The notes beneath the pieces are model-generated. The model was not told the origin of the DNA, ran no database searches, and worked only from the letters and a program-made list of their open reading frames with translations. The translations under genes were made by a program, and so were the position numbers. A stretch of 64,000 nt of DNA from Curvularia sp. ZM96 (taxonomy: Eukaryota; Ascomycota; Dothideomycetes; Pleosporales; Pleosporaceae), in the NCBI GenBank assembly GCA_022457065.1, contig JAJGBQ010000003.1, forward strand, positions 248,001 to 312,000, given 5' to 3'. Positions 10,957-23,586 of this stretch are shown piece by piece (the stretch's first letter is position 1; the number at the start of each line of letters is the position of its first letter).

Positions 10957-13900
10957 TCAGTCGCCACCCAACCTGATCTCAGCAACTTCATCCTCCTGCT
11001 GCGTGACCGGCGTTGCAATACCACCCCATCCTCCCTTGATGGGTTCATCGTCGCCAAAGTCCTCCAGAAGTCTATCGCTCAGATCCATGCCGTCACCCGT
11101 CGATGCCGCACCGGTATCAGATGCCACACCACCAGTATCCGAATCATTATCGTTGCGGATTGGGTTATCGCTAAGCGCATTGAAGCTCCACATTGGTCTG
11201 TCAGCAGCCCAAGGATTGGCGTTGTAAGAGTCTTCGGCAAATCCTTCATCTTCGTCAGCATACGGGGGCAGGTCCTCATCGTCATCGTCACTCAGGTTCG
11301 CGGCTGCGGCTCCGTTCTTTGGACGGTTCCCTGCTGCTGAACGCTGATAGCCATCCCCGTGCAGGGCTGCGGCTCCCGCTCCGACTGCGCCAGCGCTCGA
11401 CGACCCATTGCGGGACGAATCGCCGAGGCGCAAGCCGTTTCCCGCCGGTGAGCGGGAACGGGCCTGCTGATCGTCTGGGTCCGTATTATTCTCGTCATCA
11501 GAATCGGGATTGCTGACGTCGGCGGTCACCACCTTCTGAAGCTCTGGGGGGCCTAAAGGGACAGGCGAGCGGCGACGGTAAAAGAGCAAGTAGGCGGCTC
11601 TCGTGACGGCTTTTCGACCAGATTCACAACGAGAGACAATAGAATCTGGAAAAGTTAGCTTTATGTGATGACAAAATGGGAGACACTCATTAAGAATTGA
11701 ATCCCTAAGGTGGACCACTGGGCTACTTACCATTGTAGTCGTACCACTGCTTATCGAAGAAGTTTTGGGCAGTGGCTGTGTAGTGGCCGCCTCCAAGACC
11801 GCCATAGTGATTGTCAACAGCGAATAGGTCGTAGATAAGATCTTTCCCTTCCGGAAAACCAACTTTGCCCGAGAGATCCAAGCCCTCTACGGGGAAGTCG
11901 ACCAGATCCTCAATCTTGTCCCGGAATGTTCGATGGCCGCTAAAACGTTTGAGGTGGATAATGAGTATGTCAGGTACGGTCCAGATTTCCAATGTCTTTG
12001 TTGCACGGCGGAGTTCTTTGCACCGGCTGCAATACCATGCATTGTCCTCAGAAAGCACTTCGCTCTTTGACGATTCAGTGAAGCATTCGTCCAAGTTGAT
12101 GCCGTTCTTCCTACGAGCCGCGCGCTTTGCCTTCTTCTCCCGAATCTCAGGATCGTCCAGCACCTCAATAGACTTGATGACGTCCATGCCCCGAGCGTCA
12201 TCTTCCGAAGCACCACCAAACAAGGCATCCATGGCATCTGAAGTCCAGTCAAGCACAATACCCTCACCCATGCGGATCAAGCGGTCGTCGGTTTCATCTT
12301 CAGGATCATCGGGATAATTGGGTTGCTCGGGTACCCTGCCAGCTTTCCGGTTTTTGAAGTTCTTGTTGTTTTTGTTCTTCCGTTCGAGTTTTCGCTCATG
12401 CTTCCGCGCTTTCTTGCTCTTCTTTTTGTTTTGACGGCCTGATCGCGCGAATTCGGTTGGTTCCGGCTCGACTGATTGCATTTCTTCATCACTACCAACG
12501 TTTGCCGTTTCGACAGCAGCCTCGGCATCAACGATAGTTGACTGGGAAGCGTCTTCATCTTCATCACTGGATGTCGGCTCACTTCCACCAGCAGATGACT
12601 GGACAGACTCCTCTCGTGACGAGGGTACCCGGATACGCTTCGAAATGGGCTCGCACGCGCGGTTATGATCCAATGTACTCCAACCGGTTGTCACGATCTC
12701 ATTGCTTTTCTTAGTGTGCTTCATTTCAAACAATTGCCTATCGTGTATTAGTCACCAACCGTCCGACCACCGTAGTGTTGCTGGACATACCTAAACTCCG
12801 GATGGATGAAGCTACCCGGACGTAGCACTTCAGGGATATGATTTGGGTCTTCAGCTTGGGTTGTGTGCGTGTCTTTAGCGTCTGTCATTGTCACCTCAAT
12901 CATGTCCTCGCCCTCGACGGAGTCATCCTTGACCTGAGGGTCGTTTGGCGAAGCATCTTCTTCGGTAGTCAGCACAACATCAGAGCCAGATTGCGAATGA
13001 TCTGATCCACTAAGCTCACTCAGTATCTTTCGCGTGGTCATTTGCGCAACCCTTGCCAACACCTTTCTGAAGATCGCATCATAGTCCCTTGCTTCCTCTC
13101 GTGTGAGTACGATGAAACTAGGCCAAAGCGCCATGCCGGTACTGCTCGATCTATAAGCAGATAGACTCGGGCTGCGATGGAAAACAGGGACAACAATGCG
13201 ATCATGGAGCGGTGAAGCGGTCTCTGGAATGTCCTCGTCAGAAGATTGAGAAAGTAACAGCTTGTATTTCGAACCCTTTTTCTTTGGAGCTGGCCAATTG
13301 CTAGGTGCCATTTCGAGTTCATAAAAGTATATGTCGTCTCGAGCTCCAATGTTGGACTCAGATACGGTGAGTGCATCATCCAAGTGGCGGTAGAATTTGT
13401 GGCTGTAAAGCTCTGACGCCATGATGCGACTCGCTGGCACACCACCGCCACGCTTACCGACAAACTCCTTTAGTGTCTTGATGGTAGCATTCTTGTCAAT
13501 GTCAACCTCGAGCTGGTAAGGCTTTCCCCGAAGCGGCACATATGTGATAGTGTGCGTCCAAGTCTGCTCGATAGGCAATTGCAGAGTGAGCTGGCTGTAA
13601 GGGTCAAATGTTATGCTGACTTTTTCGCAGTCTGGGCAGACCATCGTGTTTTTGTAGAATCCACTGAACAGATCCATTGCTACAGAGTTGTTTCGAGCGC
13701 GGTGGTTTTCCCGATAGATTTCACCAAGCCGTTTAACTGCCTCTGGGTCGCGATAGGTATCATCTTCTGAATCTGGATTCTCTCGGTAGGGTTTTTTATG
13801 TATCCGATTGAGGTCCTCATGGAGCGCATCCACCAGCCAGCTGACAAACTCTTGAGAATCTTGCTGACCGTAACCAGAGAACAGGCTGTTTGCTCTTCCC

Positions 13901-15798
13901 AACTTTTGCTTGAAGTCCTTTGGCGACACGGATGAGTTGTTGTCGAGACTGTAAATGGCACTCAGCAGCGCGGCGTACGACTTTGCGATGACACCTTTGT
14001 GGCCTATTGGATTGTCGACATTAACCTCCTCTTTCCACTTGTTATTCAGGAAATACATGCTGAGTTCTTCGACGCTTCGGAGACACTGGAGAGCCGAGTT
14101 CATGTAGCAAGTATTGCCGAGGTTTGTCAAACCGACATGACCACGAACCTTACCATTTTGCTTCCTTCCGCGCGTCATAGGACCACTCGTAGGCGTGTTT
14201 CTGCCACTCGTTGTGTTGCTTTGGAGACCTTTGCCGGCTAACGTGCTGGCTTTGCTCTTGGATGCCTCTTTGGTTGTGTCGGAAATATACTCGCCCTTCT
14301 CGTCGTGTTCCTCCAGTACGATGACTTGATCTTGCGTGAGACCAGCGTCTGCCAGAGTGAGAGACTCATTGTAAGTCTCGTTGGCGTTCTCATCCTTGCC
14401 TGTGACTAGCTCGCGCTCTGTTCCGTACGCAAGGCCGTTGAAACTTGCGACGTCCATGACAAGAGAAGGCTGTTGGACGCCTGTAGATGCGACAGGAGAA
14501 CCATTACGTGGTGATGCGTCTGGAGTCAGTATGCCAGACGGTTGAGATGTTTGAGGGTTGTCAGTGGGTGCGGTAGAGAGAATTCTCCAGATCCGCACTT
14601 TGTTGTTCAAATCGATACCCGCAGCTTTTTTGGCGGCTTCAAGAAAGGTTATGAAGCTTTCGTAGCGGCTGGCAACGATTTTCTGAGCCAACTTGGAGTT
14701 GTCGGCAAGGGCTGCTGATTTGCGAACTTTCCGGATAGTGATGATAGGAGGATGCAGCTCATAGGAAATGTCCTCGGTGGCTTGACCGGGTACCGTGTTA
14801 TGAGCGTACCGCCTGATGACTGGCGTACCCTTCTTGAGTCCGTACCAGCCTAACACCAGCTCCCATGCTTTGCGAGGCAAAACCTCAAAGTCCTGGCCCA
14901 GTGTGGCCGCCTTGTTCAGAGGAATGAAGTCTTCGCCCCGCTGGTCGGCCAGGTCCTCTTGCAGCAATTCTGTGTCGACCAGATGCGAGTTATCTACCGG
15001 GCCAACAGGGCCTTGGGTCGCTTCCTTGCTGAAATCTTGAGGCCTGCTAACGTTCTCCGATGTCCTCGCCCAGACACGTTCTAGCCACCTCTCGGAAATG
15101 ATATAGCCCTCCTGGCGGTCGACCAGAGGTTCGCTTGTCATCATGCCCATGACGCGAGTCACCTGCTCGTCTATGCTGGGAAGGTCGGCCTGCAGTGTGG
15201 CGTCGGTGCTGGTAGGCGAGGAGCCAGAAACGACGCCGTCAGCCTCGGAGCTGGCGCTGTTGGGCGTGTCGGCCATGTCTACCGACGTTGCGCGCGCGCT
15301 GCGTTGTGATGCGCCTGGCAGTGTTGGCTTGGTGGTCGGGGCGGCCGACTGCGCCTCGGTGGTCCGGGAAGTGGTGTTGGAGTCGGTCTTGTCGTCCATG
15401 TCTGAATGAGAGCGCTTAGCGGGTGAGGATGCCCGGGGCGGGGGCCGCGATGTGGAGAGCTGTTCGACGGTGCGTGTGCGGTCGAGATCGGCGGCGGCGG
15501 TGGTGGTGATGGTGGAGGAGGAGCCGTCGCGGCTGTCGAGCGAGAGGTTGGCGTAGGCTTCGCTGGGAGAGCTAGCTCCGTTGCTGTAGTCTCGTGCAAA
15601 CTGACTGCCAGAGTCGGAAGCGTCGACGAGAACCTCGTCGTGCAGGTGCGGTGGCAAGTAGCGCGGTGGTGATGCTGGGGGCTGCGGGGAGGAGGAGGAG
15701 GAGGAGGAGGAGGAGCGAGGGGACCCTACGCCGGCGCCGCCCACATTCGGTGAATGAGTGTCGTCCCTGGGCGTGGGCGAGTCTTTTGCGGGGGCCAC
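10957..15798 (-). CDS. UBP12: Ubiquitin carboxyl-terminal hydrolase, UBP12/USP4-USP15 type
   Basis: Three exons on the minus strand (15798-12791, 12737-11731, 11645-10957) encode 1567 aa. The introns are 53 nt (12738-12790, GTATGT..GATAG, CTAAT branch) and 85 nt (11646-11730, GTAAGT..TCCAG). The enzyme is a cysteine protease removing ubiquitin from proteins. The N-terminus is Ser/Pro-rich low complexity. A DUSP domain sits at about 215-350 (RQEGYIISERWLERVW). The USP domain starts at about 558 with GLTNLGNTCYMNSALQCL, catalytic Cys at residue 564; the catalytic His is residue 1321 in GGGHYTA. Zinc-ribbon pairs CPDC and CSRC are present. As in Ubp12/USP15, the catalytic domain is split by a large insert, here polar and lysine-rich (SKKARKHERKLERK region). 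The tail is acidic. All catalytic motifs look intact. Confidence 0.94.
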
Positions 15799-16350
15799 GA
15801 TCTTCCGCTTTTTATTATTAGTGGAGGCCGTCTTGAAGTTGGTTGCCTGCCGTGAAGCCCGTGACGTGACGAGCTTCCGGACAGACTAGGTATGTATGGA
15901 TGTAAGTATGTATGTATGTATGGTTGTATATGAGACGGTGAAGGGTAGCCAAGACGAGTGCGCGGAGAAGGAATATGCAACGCGTTGTCGCGAGGGCTGG
16001 CGAGGGCTGGCGATGGCTAAGGCGTCGGTCCTCTCTTCTTCGGGGACGTGCAATGCTCCGCAAAAAAATGAGATGCACACCAACTGACACTGTCCCTAGG
16101 CCGTCGTCACCCTCCCTTTGCACTACCCGCTCAGCCTTGCGAATAAGCGAGCTTGGCGACAGCAACGGACGCCTCGACCCCTGTCTCGCTTGCCGCAGCA
16201 ACCAAACCATGCTTCACACTTCACCATCAGACAGCAACCTTTGGCTTTGGCTTTCATTTTCATTGCTAAGAGTGGGCTGCGAGCGTTAAGCTCAGAAACC
16301 CTCTAAATCGATACTAAGAAGCGACGAGGCCAAACAGCAGTGCGGCAGCG
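15799..16350. other. Promoter region of the deubiquitinase gene with a TATG microsatellite
   Basis: This 552-bp gap lies between two minus-strand genes. A short imperfect tandem repeat of TATG/GTAT units occupies about 15889-15930. Nothing else is evident. Confidence 0.5.
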
Positions 16351-18150
16351 CTATTTCGGCGCACCATTCTTCAACCATGCAAACGCAGAAGCACCTCCAA
16401 CTGGATTTGTTGACCGAGGCTTGGTCGGCGGGGGGTGGTTCTCCTTTGGCTTTTCCGCAGATACCGTTCTCTTTGCCTGCGGGGGTGCCGGGCTGCTACT
16501 CGTCTCAGCCTCACCCCTTCGCTTTCCATCATCGAAGAAGCGTGACTGCCCGGTAGCGGGCGATGAGTTGGAAGCAGACATGGACCTTGCAGGCTTGGAA
16601 GGCTTCAACACCTTGATGCCCGTATCACGTCGTTGGTAACTGGGATTTGAGCTGGTGGTTTTACCCACGCTCGCCCAGTCCAACGAGCCCGTGCCAGTCT
16701 TCTCCGCTTGATCACGACGCCAGTTGCTCCAGATAGCTGATGGTGCCGTCGTTCGCGGAGCCCCATTCCCAGATGCTGGTTCCTGTGCACCTCTGTTTTC
16801 CGAACGACTCGAAAGTGAGAGGTTCAGACGTGCACGCTGCTCGAGACTGGCCCTGCCGCTCGAACCGCCATCGTCAGAATTGGGTGCCGTGCCTGTGTCA
16901 GTCGACTTGTCAGTAGGCAAAAACGTGTCATGGGCTGCTGAGGTGGCTGAGCCCTCACTTATAGCATGTCGTTGCGCTGATGTAGAAATGGAACTTGTTT
17001 CGTGTTGCTCTGTAAACAGGACACGCGATTGGTTGGAAACATGTAACGACTTGAAGGCGCGCTCGTCTTCCGGGCGAACCAAGGGTACCTGAAGTTTGCC
17101 GTGATCGTCGTCGTAAAGGGTTAGTTGGCTAGATGAAAACAGCAAATCGGCATTGTGTGCGCGAAGCATGTCGCTGCCGAGGAAGATCTGAATCGCTTTT
17201 GGGTTGGCGTCTGGATTGTGCTCCTGGATAACAGTAAAGTTGACGCCAACGGAGGGCAGCTGTGGCGCAGAGCTGCAGGATCGTGAAGACGCCGACACGG
17301 GCACGGCTTCCGGGAGGTAGACCGACAGTTTGATCTTGCGAACACCGTCATCGTCCAGCACGACTTGGTCCTGAAAGCCGAGATGTTGGATTAGGTGAAG
17401 ATCCAAATAAGAGACGTAGGAGCCAGAGCAAACGGCTGCATACAACAAAGTATCGTGCTTGAAGTTAGTGTTCAGCCAGCAACGTATGATGGCGGGCACA
17501 GAGCCCAGGATGAACAAACCAGGAGCCAGTCCTGGAGCGTCCTGAGGCGTTGTGGGCCCAAAACTCGTCAGGCTATTTGCACGACCAGACGCCATGGAAT
17601 GTACCGACTGCCCAGCTGAGCTCTGCCTTCCGTCCGACTTGTGCGAATAACTGCGCTCGCTCATGGCATGCCCACCCAAGCCACTGCCTGTACGAGGTAT
17701 CAGATCGAGCGAAGAGCGCGACGCATGAGCCCAGTGACCGTGGTTGGCTGTCTCATCGAAACGGACGCTGTTGGCGCGGGAGGTGACACCTACGCGGCGG
17801 GGTACTTCGTCGTCATCGAGCTGCAGGTTACCGATGAGGTTGCTTGAGTGATCGTCAAAGTTGGAAAAGTGCTCAGCAGTAGGCTGCTGCAGGGGCACTG
17901 GGATGTGTTAGTTTGGTGGTATTGGTGGCAGGTTTGGTTCGGTACCTTGTTGTGGTGTCCCACCCAGGACTGAAGGGAAAGGCGAGGAAGTCCCCCAGAC
18001 GTTCTTCAGGCGGGAGTCGTCCTCTTGCTTGCGCTCCAAGCGGGCAACTCGGTCAGCGAGTTCGGCCTGGCTCTCTTGTACTCGAAGCATTTCGCTCTGG
18101 AAGCGCCAGAGATCGTCGCGCGGCTGAAAAGCTACGCTCTGGGGATCCAT
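16351..18150 (-). CDS. Conserved ascomycete protein with coiled coil and degenerate retropepsin-like core
   Basis: Two exons (18150-17946, 17897-16351) and a 48-nt intron (GTACCG..CCCAG, CTAAC branch) give 583 aa. An alternative start at 18186 would add 12 residues. Residues 5-50 form a likely coiled coil (RFQSEMLRVQESQAELADRV and on). Residues 195-345 are the conserved core. I read it as a retropepsin-like fold: a hydrophobic strand leads to CSGSYVSYLDL (C225-S-G) where an aspartic protease would have D-T/S-G, and IFLGSDMLRAHNADLLF (309-325) resembles the family's second hallmark, ILGxDxL. The catalytic Asp is replaced by Cys, so the protein is probably not an aspartic protease. The C-terminal 200 residues are disordered, ending in SAFAWLKNGAPK. 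The function is unknown; the fold call is inference from motif spacing. Confidence 0.8.
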
Positions 18151-18802
18151 GCCCCCAGCTCTCGCACTCCCCAGCGGCGTGCACAATAAAGAGAGCCCGA
18201 CCTTCGCGTAGGCGCTCCCCTACCGACGAGCCCCGGACGACTGCTGCCCCTCAACCCCTCAGTTCTTTTCTCGTCTGTGGTATCAGCTGGGTGGTTGGCG
18301 TGTATCGGATGGATGCGAAGGGCTCGATCGGGCAGCGGTGTCGGAGCAGCGGCGAGGATGCAGTGGCTATCGGCGAGGTGGGCGTTTAGCGTGGTGGTGC
18401 TGTGTAGGCGCTCAAGATTTCACAGAGACACGAGAGCAGTCTTGGGGCGAAGTCGGCAAGTGCAAAGGGTGGGCGACGATGGCTGGCCAAGGGGACTAGT
18501 CAAGAAGCGTACGAAGCAGAAGGAAGGTGCTAATGCGCAAACTGCGTGTACCAGCAACCAACAGGGCGTTGTAAAGGCGGCGGAACAGGATGCGAAGTAA
18601 TTCAGAGCGTCTACAAGGGGAAACGGGGCGTCAGTTTGGAGGGTTTGCTATGTGGTGTTGTGCACATGTTCACTAGGATGGTATTCTGAGGTTGATTCGA
18701 GGCTACGCCGCTAAGCAACGGTTCCCGGAGTTACGGCTCAAGTCCGATTGGACGAGACGGGCGCCCCGTCCCCGCAAGCATCCCCGCAAACATGGGCTAT
18801 TG
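18151..18802. other. Intergenic region between two minus-strand genes
   Basis: This is the promoter of the preceding gene and the 3' flank of the esterase gene. GC is normal. The frames at 18277-18600 show no recognisable domain. Confidence 0.45.
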
Positions 18803-20006
18803 CTACGCTGATGTCGCCGCAGATTGGTTTTGCTCCCACGCCTTCCACGCAGCCTCATCGTTCCATGGCGGCAGGACCATGGGGAGTTTTTCTGGCATCT
18901 GGTCGGGCCAATTGGCTGCAATGACGGCGAGCAACTCATCATACAGAATCTTGTAGCCTGCTGGGCTCATGTGAAGGCCTGTCCGTGGCTGTCAACACCC
19001 ATGTCTACTATGCAAAAATGGGCCGAGTAGTAGACGTACCATCGTACATGAGGTCGGCCAATGCGTCGCTCTGTGCCAGGGCCAAGGAACCCGGTACATG
19101 CTGGCCGGGCTTCCATGCATCGACGTCGAAGTCGGTCTGCGACATGAAGGCTTTCCATAGATTGACCACGGGAAGGCCCAGGTCGGTGCCTAGTTGGACG
19201 ACAGCGTCGGCGTATACTTTTGTGGTTTCGGCCAATCGCGAGACGGTCGTGTAGCCGTTGGATTGGTCCCTGGGCCACCAGAGATACTCGTTGATCGGGG
19301 GAGGGGCTACCAGGATGATACGTGGGGTGTGGGCCTGGATGCGAGGATGGGAGACAATGGCTGTGATGTTTGCCTTGAACTCATCGAGGGCAATATGCTG
19401 CTTGTTGGGTGCATCTGGCAAGGAAGAATCGTTTGCGCCAAAGAAGACGGTCTGCGTGGTCAATTATGAGATGGGATGATGTGGGCGGGCATAGTGTGAA
19501 TACCATGAGGCGGATCTTGGCCTGGTCCGGAGGTGGCACGATAGCCGGGAGGATCTGGAGAGCTTGACGAGTGTTGTACCCGCTTTATGACATCAGCGCC
19601 CATGGTGACAGCTGGGGATGGGCACAGGAGGCACGCTACCTGAAGCCTCGGTTGATAACATCGAGTCGCCTTATGTATGCTGGTGGGGGTGGTCAGCCTG
19701 CAAGCTTTCAGTGGGCCGTGCCGACGTTTGGACGGATCCTCGCTACTGTGTTTGGTCGCAAAGCATTGATTGCATAGCATAGCATGGCATGGCATGGCAT
19801 TGTGCGCGGGGGAGGCCCGACGCGGAGCGCAGCGAAGGTGTGTGGGCGGAAAAAAAAGGGAAGCAAGAAGACGCATCAAGTGAGGTGGACTGACCAGCTT
19901 GGAGGGCGGCACCAAAGGCAAACCCCCGTTCTTGGGAAAAAGAGTCCTGGGTGATGCTGTCACCCAACAAAAAGAATTGTTCATACGGAGCAGGCTGGGA
20001 TGGCAT
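18803..20006 (-). CDS. IAH1: SGNH/GDSL esterase, isoamyl acetate hydrolase-like
   Basis: Five exons (20006-19895, 19679-19640, 19582-19504, 19451-19040, 18978-18803) encode 272 aa; lengths sum to a whole frame. IAH1-type enzymes hydrolyse short-chain esters such as isoamyl acetate. The catalytic blocks are spread over the exons: GDSIT (Ser, block I, residues 15-19), RGFSGYNTR (Gly, block II, created by joining exons 2 and 3), FFGANDSS (Asn, block III) and DGLHMSP (Asp-x-x-His, block V, created by joining exons 4 and 5). The reconstruction of these blocks across splice sites supports the exon map. Intron 1 (19680-19894) is 215 nt and holds a short tandem repeat, long for this locus. The gene is divergent from the CLC gene, sharing a 754-bp promoter region. 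Confidence 0.92.
19772..19801. repeat. Short tandem pentamer repeat in esterase intron 1
   Basis: Units of GCATA then GCATG are repeated about six times inside the 215-nt first intron of the esterase gene. It is a simple repeat with no evident function. Confidence 0.75.
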
Positions 20007-20760
20007 GGTCAACGCGGATTGGGGACGAGACGGGCACGTCAACATGCACTCACCATGTCGAGCGCTGTCGGGCAGACACGTGGAGTGAGTATACTTGGAG
20101 GGGTTGAGCAAGATCGGGCTGTTCCTGCGTTGTGCAAGCACTCGAAGAAGCACTTGGATGAGCCGGAATGCCATCAGAATCGAATCGAATGCAATGCGAT
20201 CATCGCCCGCCAATGGCCCGCGGGACGCAGAGGTGCAGCCCATGCCCAAAGCGGCTAGCGCGCGTTCCGGTTCCCTGCAGGCTGCCGCCGCTGGCGCGCA
20301 ACGCACCTGCCTTTGCGATAATCACATGGGACGCGCCTACCGCCAGCTGCTCGCGGCTGCCACAAACGAAGGGCCCCTGGGTGTACTACGCATCCATGGG
20401 TCGCTACGTAACCTCGTCGGCCTCGCATGAAACCACGTCTTCCTTCTCCCGCGGCGCCCGACGTCAAATCCCTTACATCCTACGTAGCTGTCGTTTGGAG
20501 GATCTGCAGCCTGGTGGGGACCGGGGCCATGCTGCCCAGCCATAGCATATCCATCGTGACACCGCCATGATTTCCCCAGATGACCACGATAGCGCGGCCA
20601 CTGCTCGGCGGCATGTCTCAAACTGACCTCACCACCACCACATCGCCCTGGCCCCATTTCTACTGACTCCGTCCCTCTTCCCCCCCTTTCCCTCCCCTCT
20701 TCTCCTCCATCACCACCACCACCACCCGCTAGCTGCACCTCCGCGTCCCCCTCCGCAGCT
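20007..20760. promoter_or_regulatory. Divergent promoter between esterase and CLC genes
   Basis: This is a 754-bp head-to-head region. A strong pyrimidine tract (about 20660-20735, C and T runs with CCACCA repeats) ends 26 bp before the CLC ATG, typical of highly expressed fungal promoters. No TATA box stands out. Confidence 0.5.
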
Positions 20761-23586
20761 ATGCCCAAGTCGACGCATTCGTATCACAGCGTCGACGACT
20801 ACGACCCCGGCCATGGCTCTTCCCACCACGGCGAGGGCCACGACACGTACAGCAGTACCACGCCCACGTCTCCAACCCTCACTTTCAGCGCCCTGAGGCA
20901 GATGCGAGCCTCGGACACGGACCTCGCCAGGTCCAGAGAGAGTGTCAATGAGCGCACTGCTCTGCTCGGGCTGCCCCATCTGCGCTCTGCCAGGTCCTAC
21001 AAGAGCCTGCCTGGCACCACGCCTGGCACCCCGCGCCCAGGCATGACGCGCAACAACAGCCAGCTGCCCACCACCTCCCGCATACGCTCCAGCAGACGAG
21101 GCTCCATCACCGGCGGCCACACCTTCAGCCAGCGCCTCGTGAATGCCCTGGGCGAGCGAGGCCACGGACTCGAACAGAGCATGCACTCGGCAAAGGCCTC
21201 CCTTTTCCAGGACGACCGTGTATGGTACGACCAGTTCACGTCCACCGACTGGGTCCACGACAACATCGCCGACGCATACCGCGTAAAAGCCCTTCGGAGC
21301 AGAAAGGATATCAAGGGCCGGCTCGCGGCTTGGTTCGATGGTGCCCAGGGCTGGATCTTGGTCGCCATCATTGGCGTCCTTACCGCCGTCTGCGCCTACG
21401 TCGTCAACACCACCGAAACAACCCTGTTTGACCTGAAGCAGGGATACTGCTCCGTTGGCTGGACAAAGAGCCACAAGGCATGCTGTGACGGTGCTTCGAT
21501 ATGTGACCAATGGGTGCACTGGTCCGAGGCCGTCCGCACAGACAGGCTGGATGTGGTGCAGACCCAGTACGGCTTTTTTGTCTTTTCCGTTGTGCTTCTC
21601 TCCATGGCCTCGTGCCTGTTGACGCTCACTACAAAGACCGTCATTCCGTCCGCCATCTCGCTCGCTACCCTAGACGAGAATCTTGGCGCAGACGTCCGAC
21701 GCTTTTCTGACCAAGAGGACGAGGATGGCCGCAAGCGCAGCATCAGCCCCGAGTCACGCTTCCAGGAGGTCCAGGCCCGCCCACCCATGGTATACTACTC
21801 GGCTGCTGGCAGTGGTGTGGCTGAAGTCAAGGTCATTCTAAGTGGTTTCGTCCTCCACGGTTACCTCGGTGTGCGTACCCTCGTCATCAAGACCCTCGCC
21901 CTGATTCTCAGTGTCGCATCCGGTCTCAGCCTCGGCAAAGAAGGCCCATACGTCCACATTGCCACTTGCATTGGCAACATTGCCTGCCGTATCTTCTCCA
22001 AATACAGCAACAACGATGGCAAGCGCAGGGAGATTCTGAGTGCCAGTGCTGCTAGTGGTGTGGCCGTTGCCTTTGGTGCTCCAATCGGTGGCGTCCTCTT
22101 CAGTCTCGAAGAGGTCAGCTACTACTTCCCCTCAAAAACGCTCTTCCGAACCTTCTTTTGCTGCATCGCAGCTGCTCTGTCACTCAAGTTCCTCGATCCA
22201 TACGGTACAAAGAAGATTGTGCTCTTTGAGGTGCGATACCATCTGGATTGGAAGTTCTTCGAACTGGCAACCTTCATCTTCACTGGTGCTGTTGGTGGTG
22301 TCCTGGGCGCTCTTTTCATCAAAGCATCTCGTATCTGGGCGCGCACCTTCCGCCGCATACCCATTATCAAGAAGCACCCGCTACTTGAAGTCTTCCTTGT
22401 TGCACTCGTTACCGGTCTCATCAGCTTTTGGAATCGCTACACTAAGCTCCCAGTCACCGAACTCCTCTTCGAGCTCGCCAGTCCTTGCGACACTTACACG
22501 GATACAGGTGACGGTCTGTGTCCTACTGTGGAGCATATTCCAGGAGTGCTGAAGCTTCTGTTTATTGCATTCGTCATCAAGGCTACCCTCACCGTAGTTA
22601 CTTTTGGAATCAAAGTACCAGCAGGTATTTACGTACCTTCCATGGTCGTTGGCGGTCTCGCTGGACGCTTCATCGGTCACACCGTTCAACTGGTAGCTTT
22701 GCGCTTCAGTCATCTCGACCTTTTCAACGAGTGTTCGCCCGATGGTCCGCCTGGCTCTTGTGTCGTTCCGGGTGTCTATGCCCTGGTGGCTGCTGGAGCA
22801 ACCATGACTGGCGTTACTCGTCTCAGTATCACTTTGGCCGTCATCCTTTTCGAGCTGACCGGCAGCTTGGATCATGTACTGCCATTCTCTCTAGGCATCC
22901 TTGTCTCTAAGTGGGTAGCCGATGCCATCGAACCCCTGAGCATCTATGATCTTCTGACAGACATGAACTCATACCCGTTCCTCGATAACAAGGTCCGGCC
23001 GATCTTCACCTCCGAATTGGGCGACATTACACCCGGCTCCAAGAACGACCACGTGATCGATATCTCAGAAGATTCCCTTATTCCTGCAGTGGAACTCCGT
23101 GCAAAGCAGCGCGCCTTGCAAATGGCGGGTGAGCTGGATGGGGGCTTGTCAATTGTCAAGAACGGCATTCTGGTAGGGCTTATTCCCGCACCAGATCTGG
23201 AGTTCGCCCTTGACAAACTCGAAAACGAGGAAAACACGCTCTGTCTGATGTCCCCACGGGTCGACTGGGCAGCAGGACGAGAGCCTCACGATGAAGAAGA
23301 ACAGGAAGCTTACGACCCGAGCGACTTTACCCCCTACATCGATCCCGCGCCAGTAGCACTGGACATCCATTCGCCCATGGACCTTGTATATGAATGCTTT
23401 GTCAAACTTGGCTTGCGATATATTTGTGTGCTTAGGGATGGCAAATACGCTGGTCTGGTGAGTAATACCTGTCGCCCATAGTCAAACGGATTAGCGCTGA
23501 CCAGAAATAATCAGGTCCACAAGAAGACGTTCGTCAAATACGTGAAAGAGCTAGAGGAACATGAGAAGAAACCCCATCACGCCTAG
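20761..23586 (+). CDS. CLC-family chloride channel / Cl-/H+ exchanger (Gef1-like)
   Basis: Two exons (20761-23457, 23515-23586) and a 57-nt intron (GTGAGT..ATCAG) encode 922 aa. The protein moves chloride, probably in exchange for protons, across endomembranes or the plasma membrane. A roughly 200-residue cytosolic N-terminus precedes the membrane part. The CLC selectivity motifs are present: GSGVAEV near 351 (canonical GSGIPE; Gef1-type proteins also vary here), GKEGPYVH at 392-399 with gating Glu394, and GIKVPAGIYVPSM near 617. A loop with several Cys (about 220-250 and 570-600) resembles other fungal CLCs. Two CBS repeats fill the C-terminus; the second is split by the intron and ends VHKKTFVKYVKELEE. 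The short last exon would be missed in a single-frame reading, which ends in a false stop at 23481. Confidence 0.95.

Noticed and set aside
20710..21519. 269-aa minus-strand frame over the CLC start
   Set aside because: Antisense to the CLC N-terminus and the CT-rich promoter; Gly/Ala/Val-rich, as expected from the reverse of GC-rich coding sequence. No domain.
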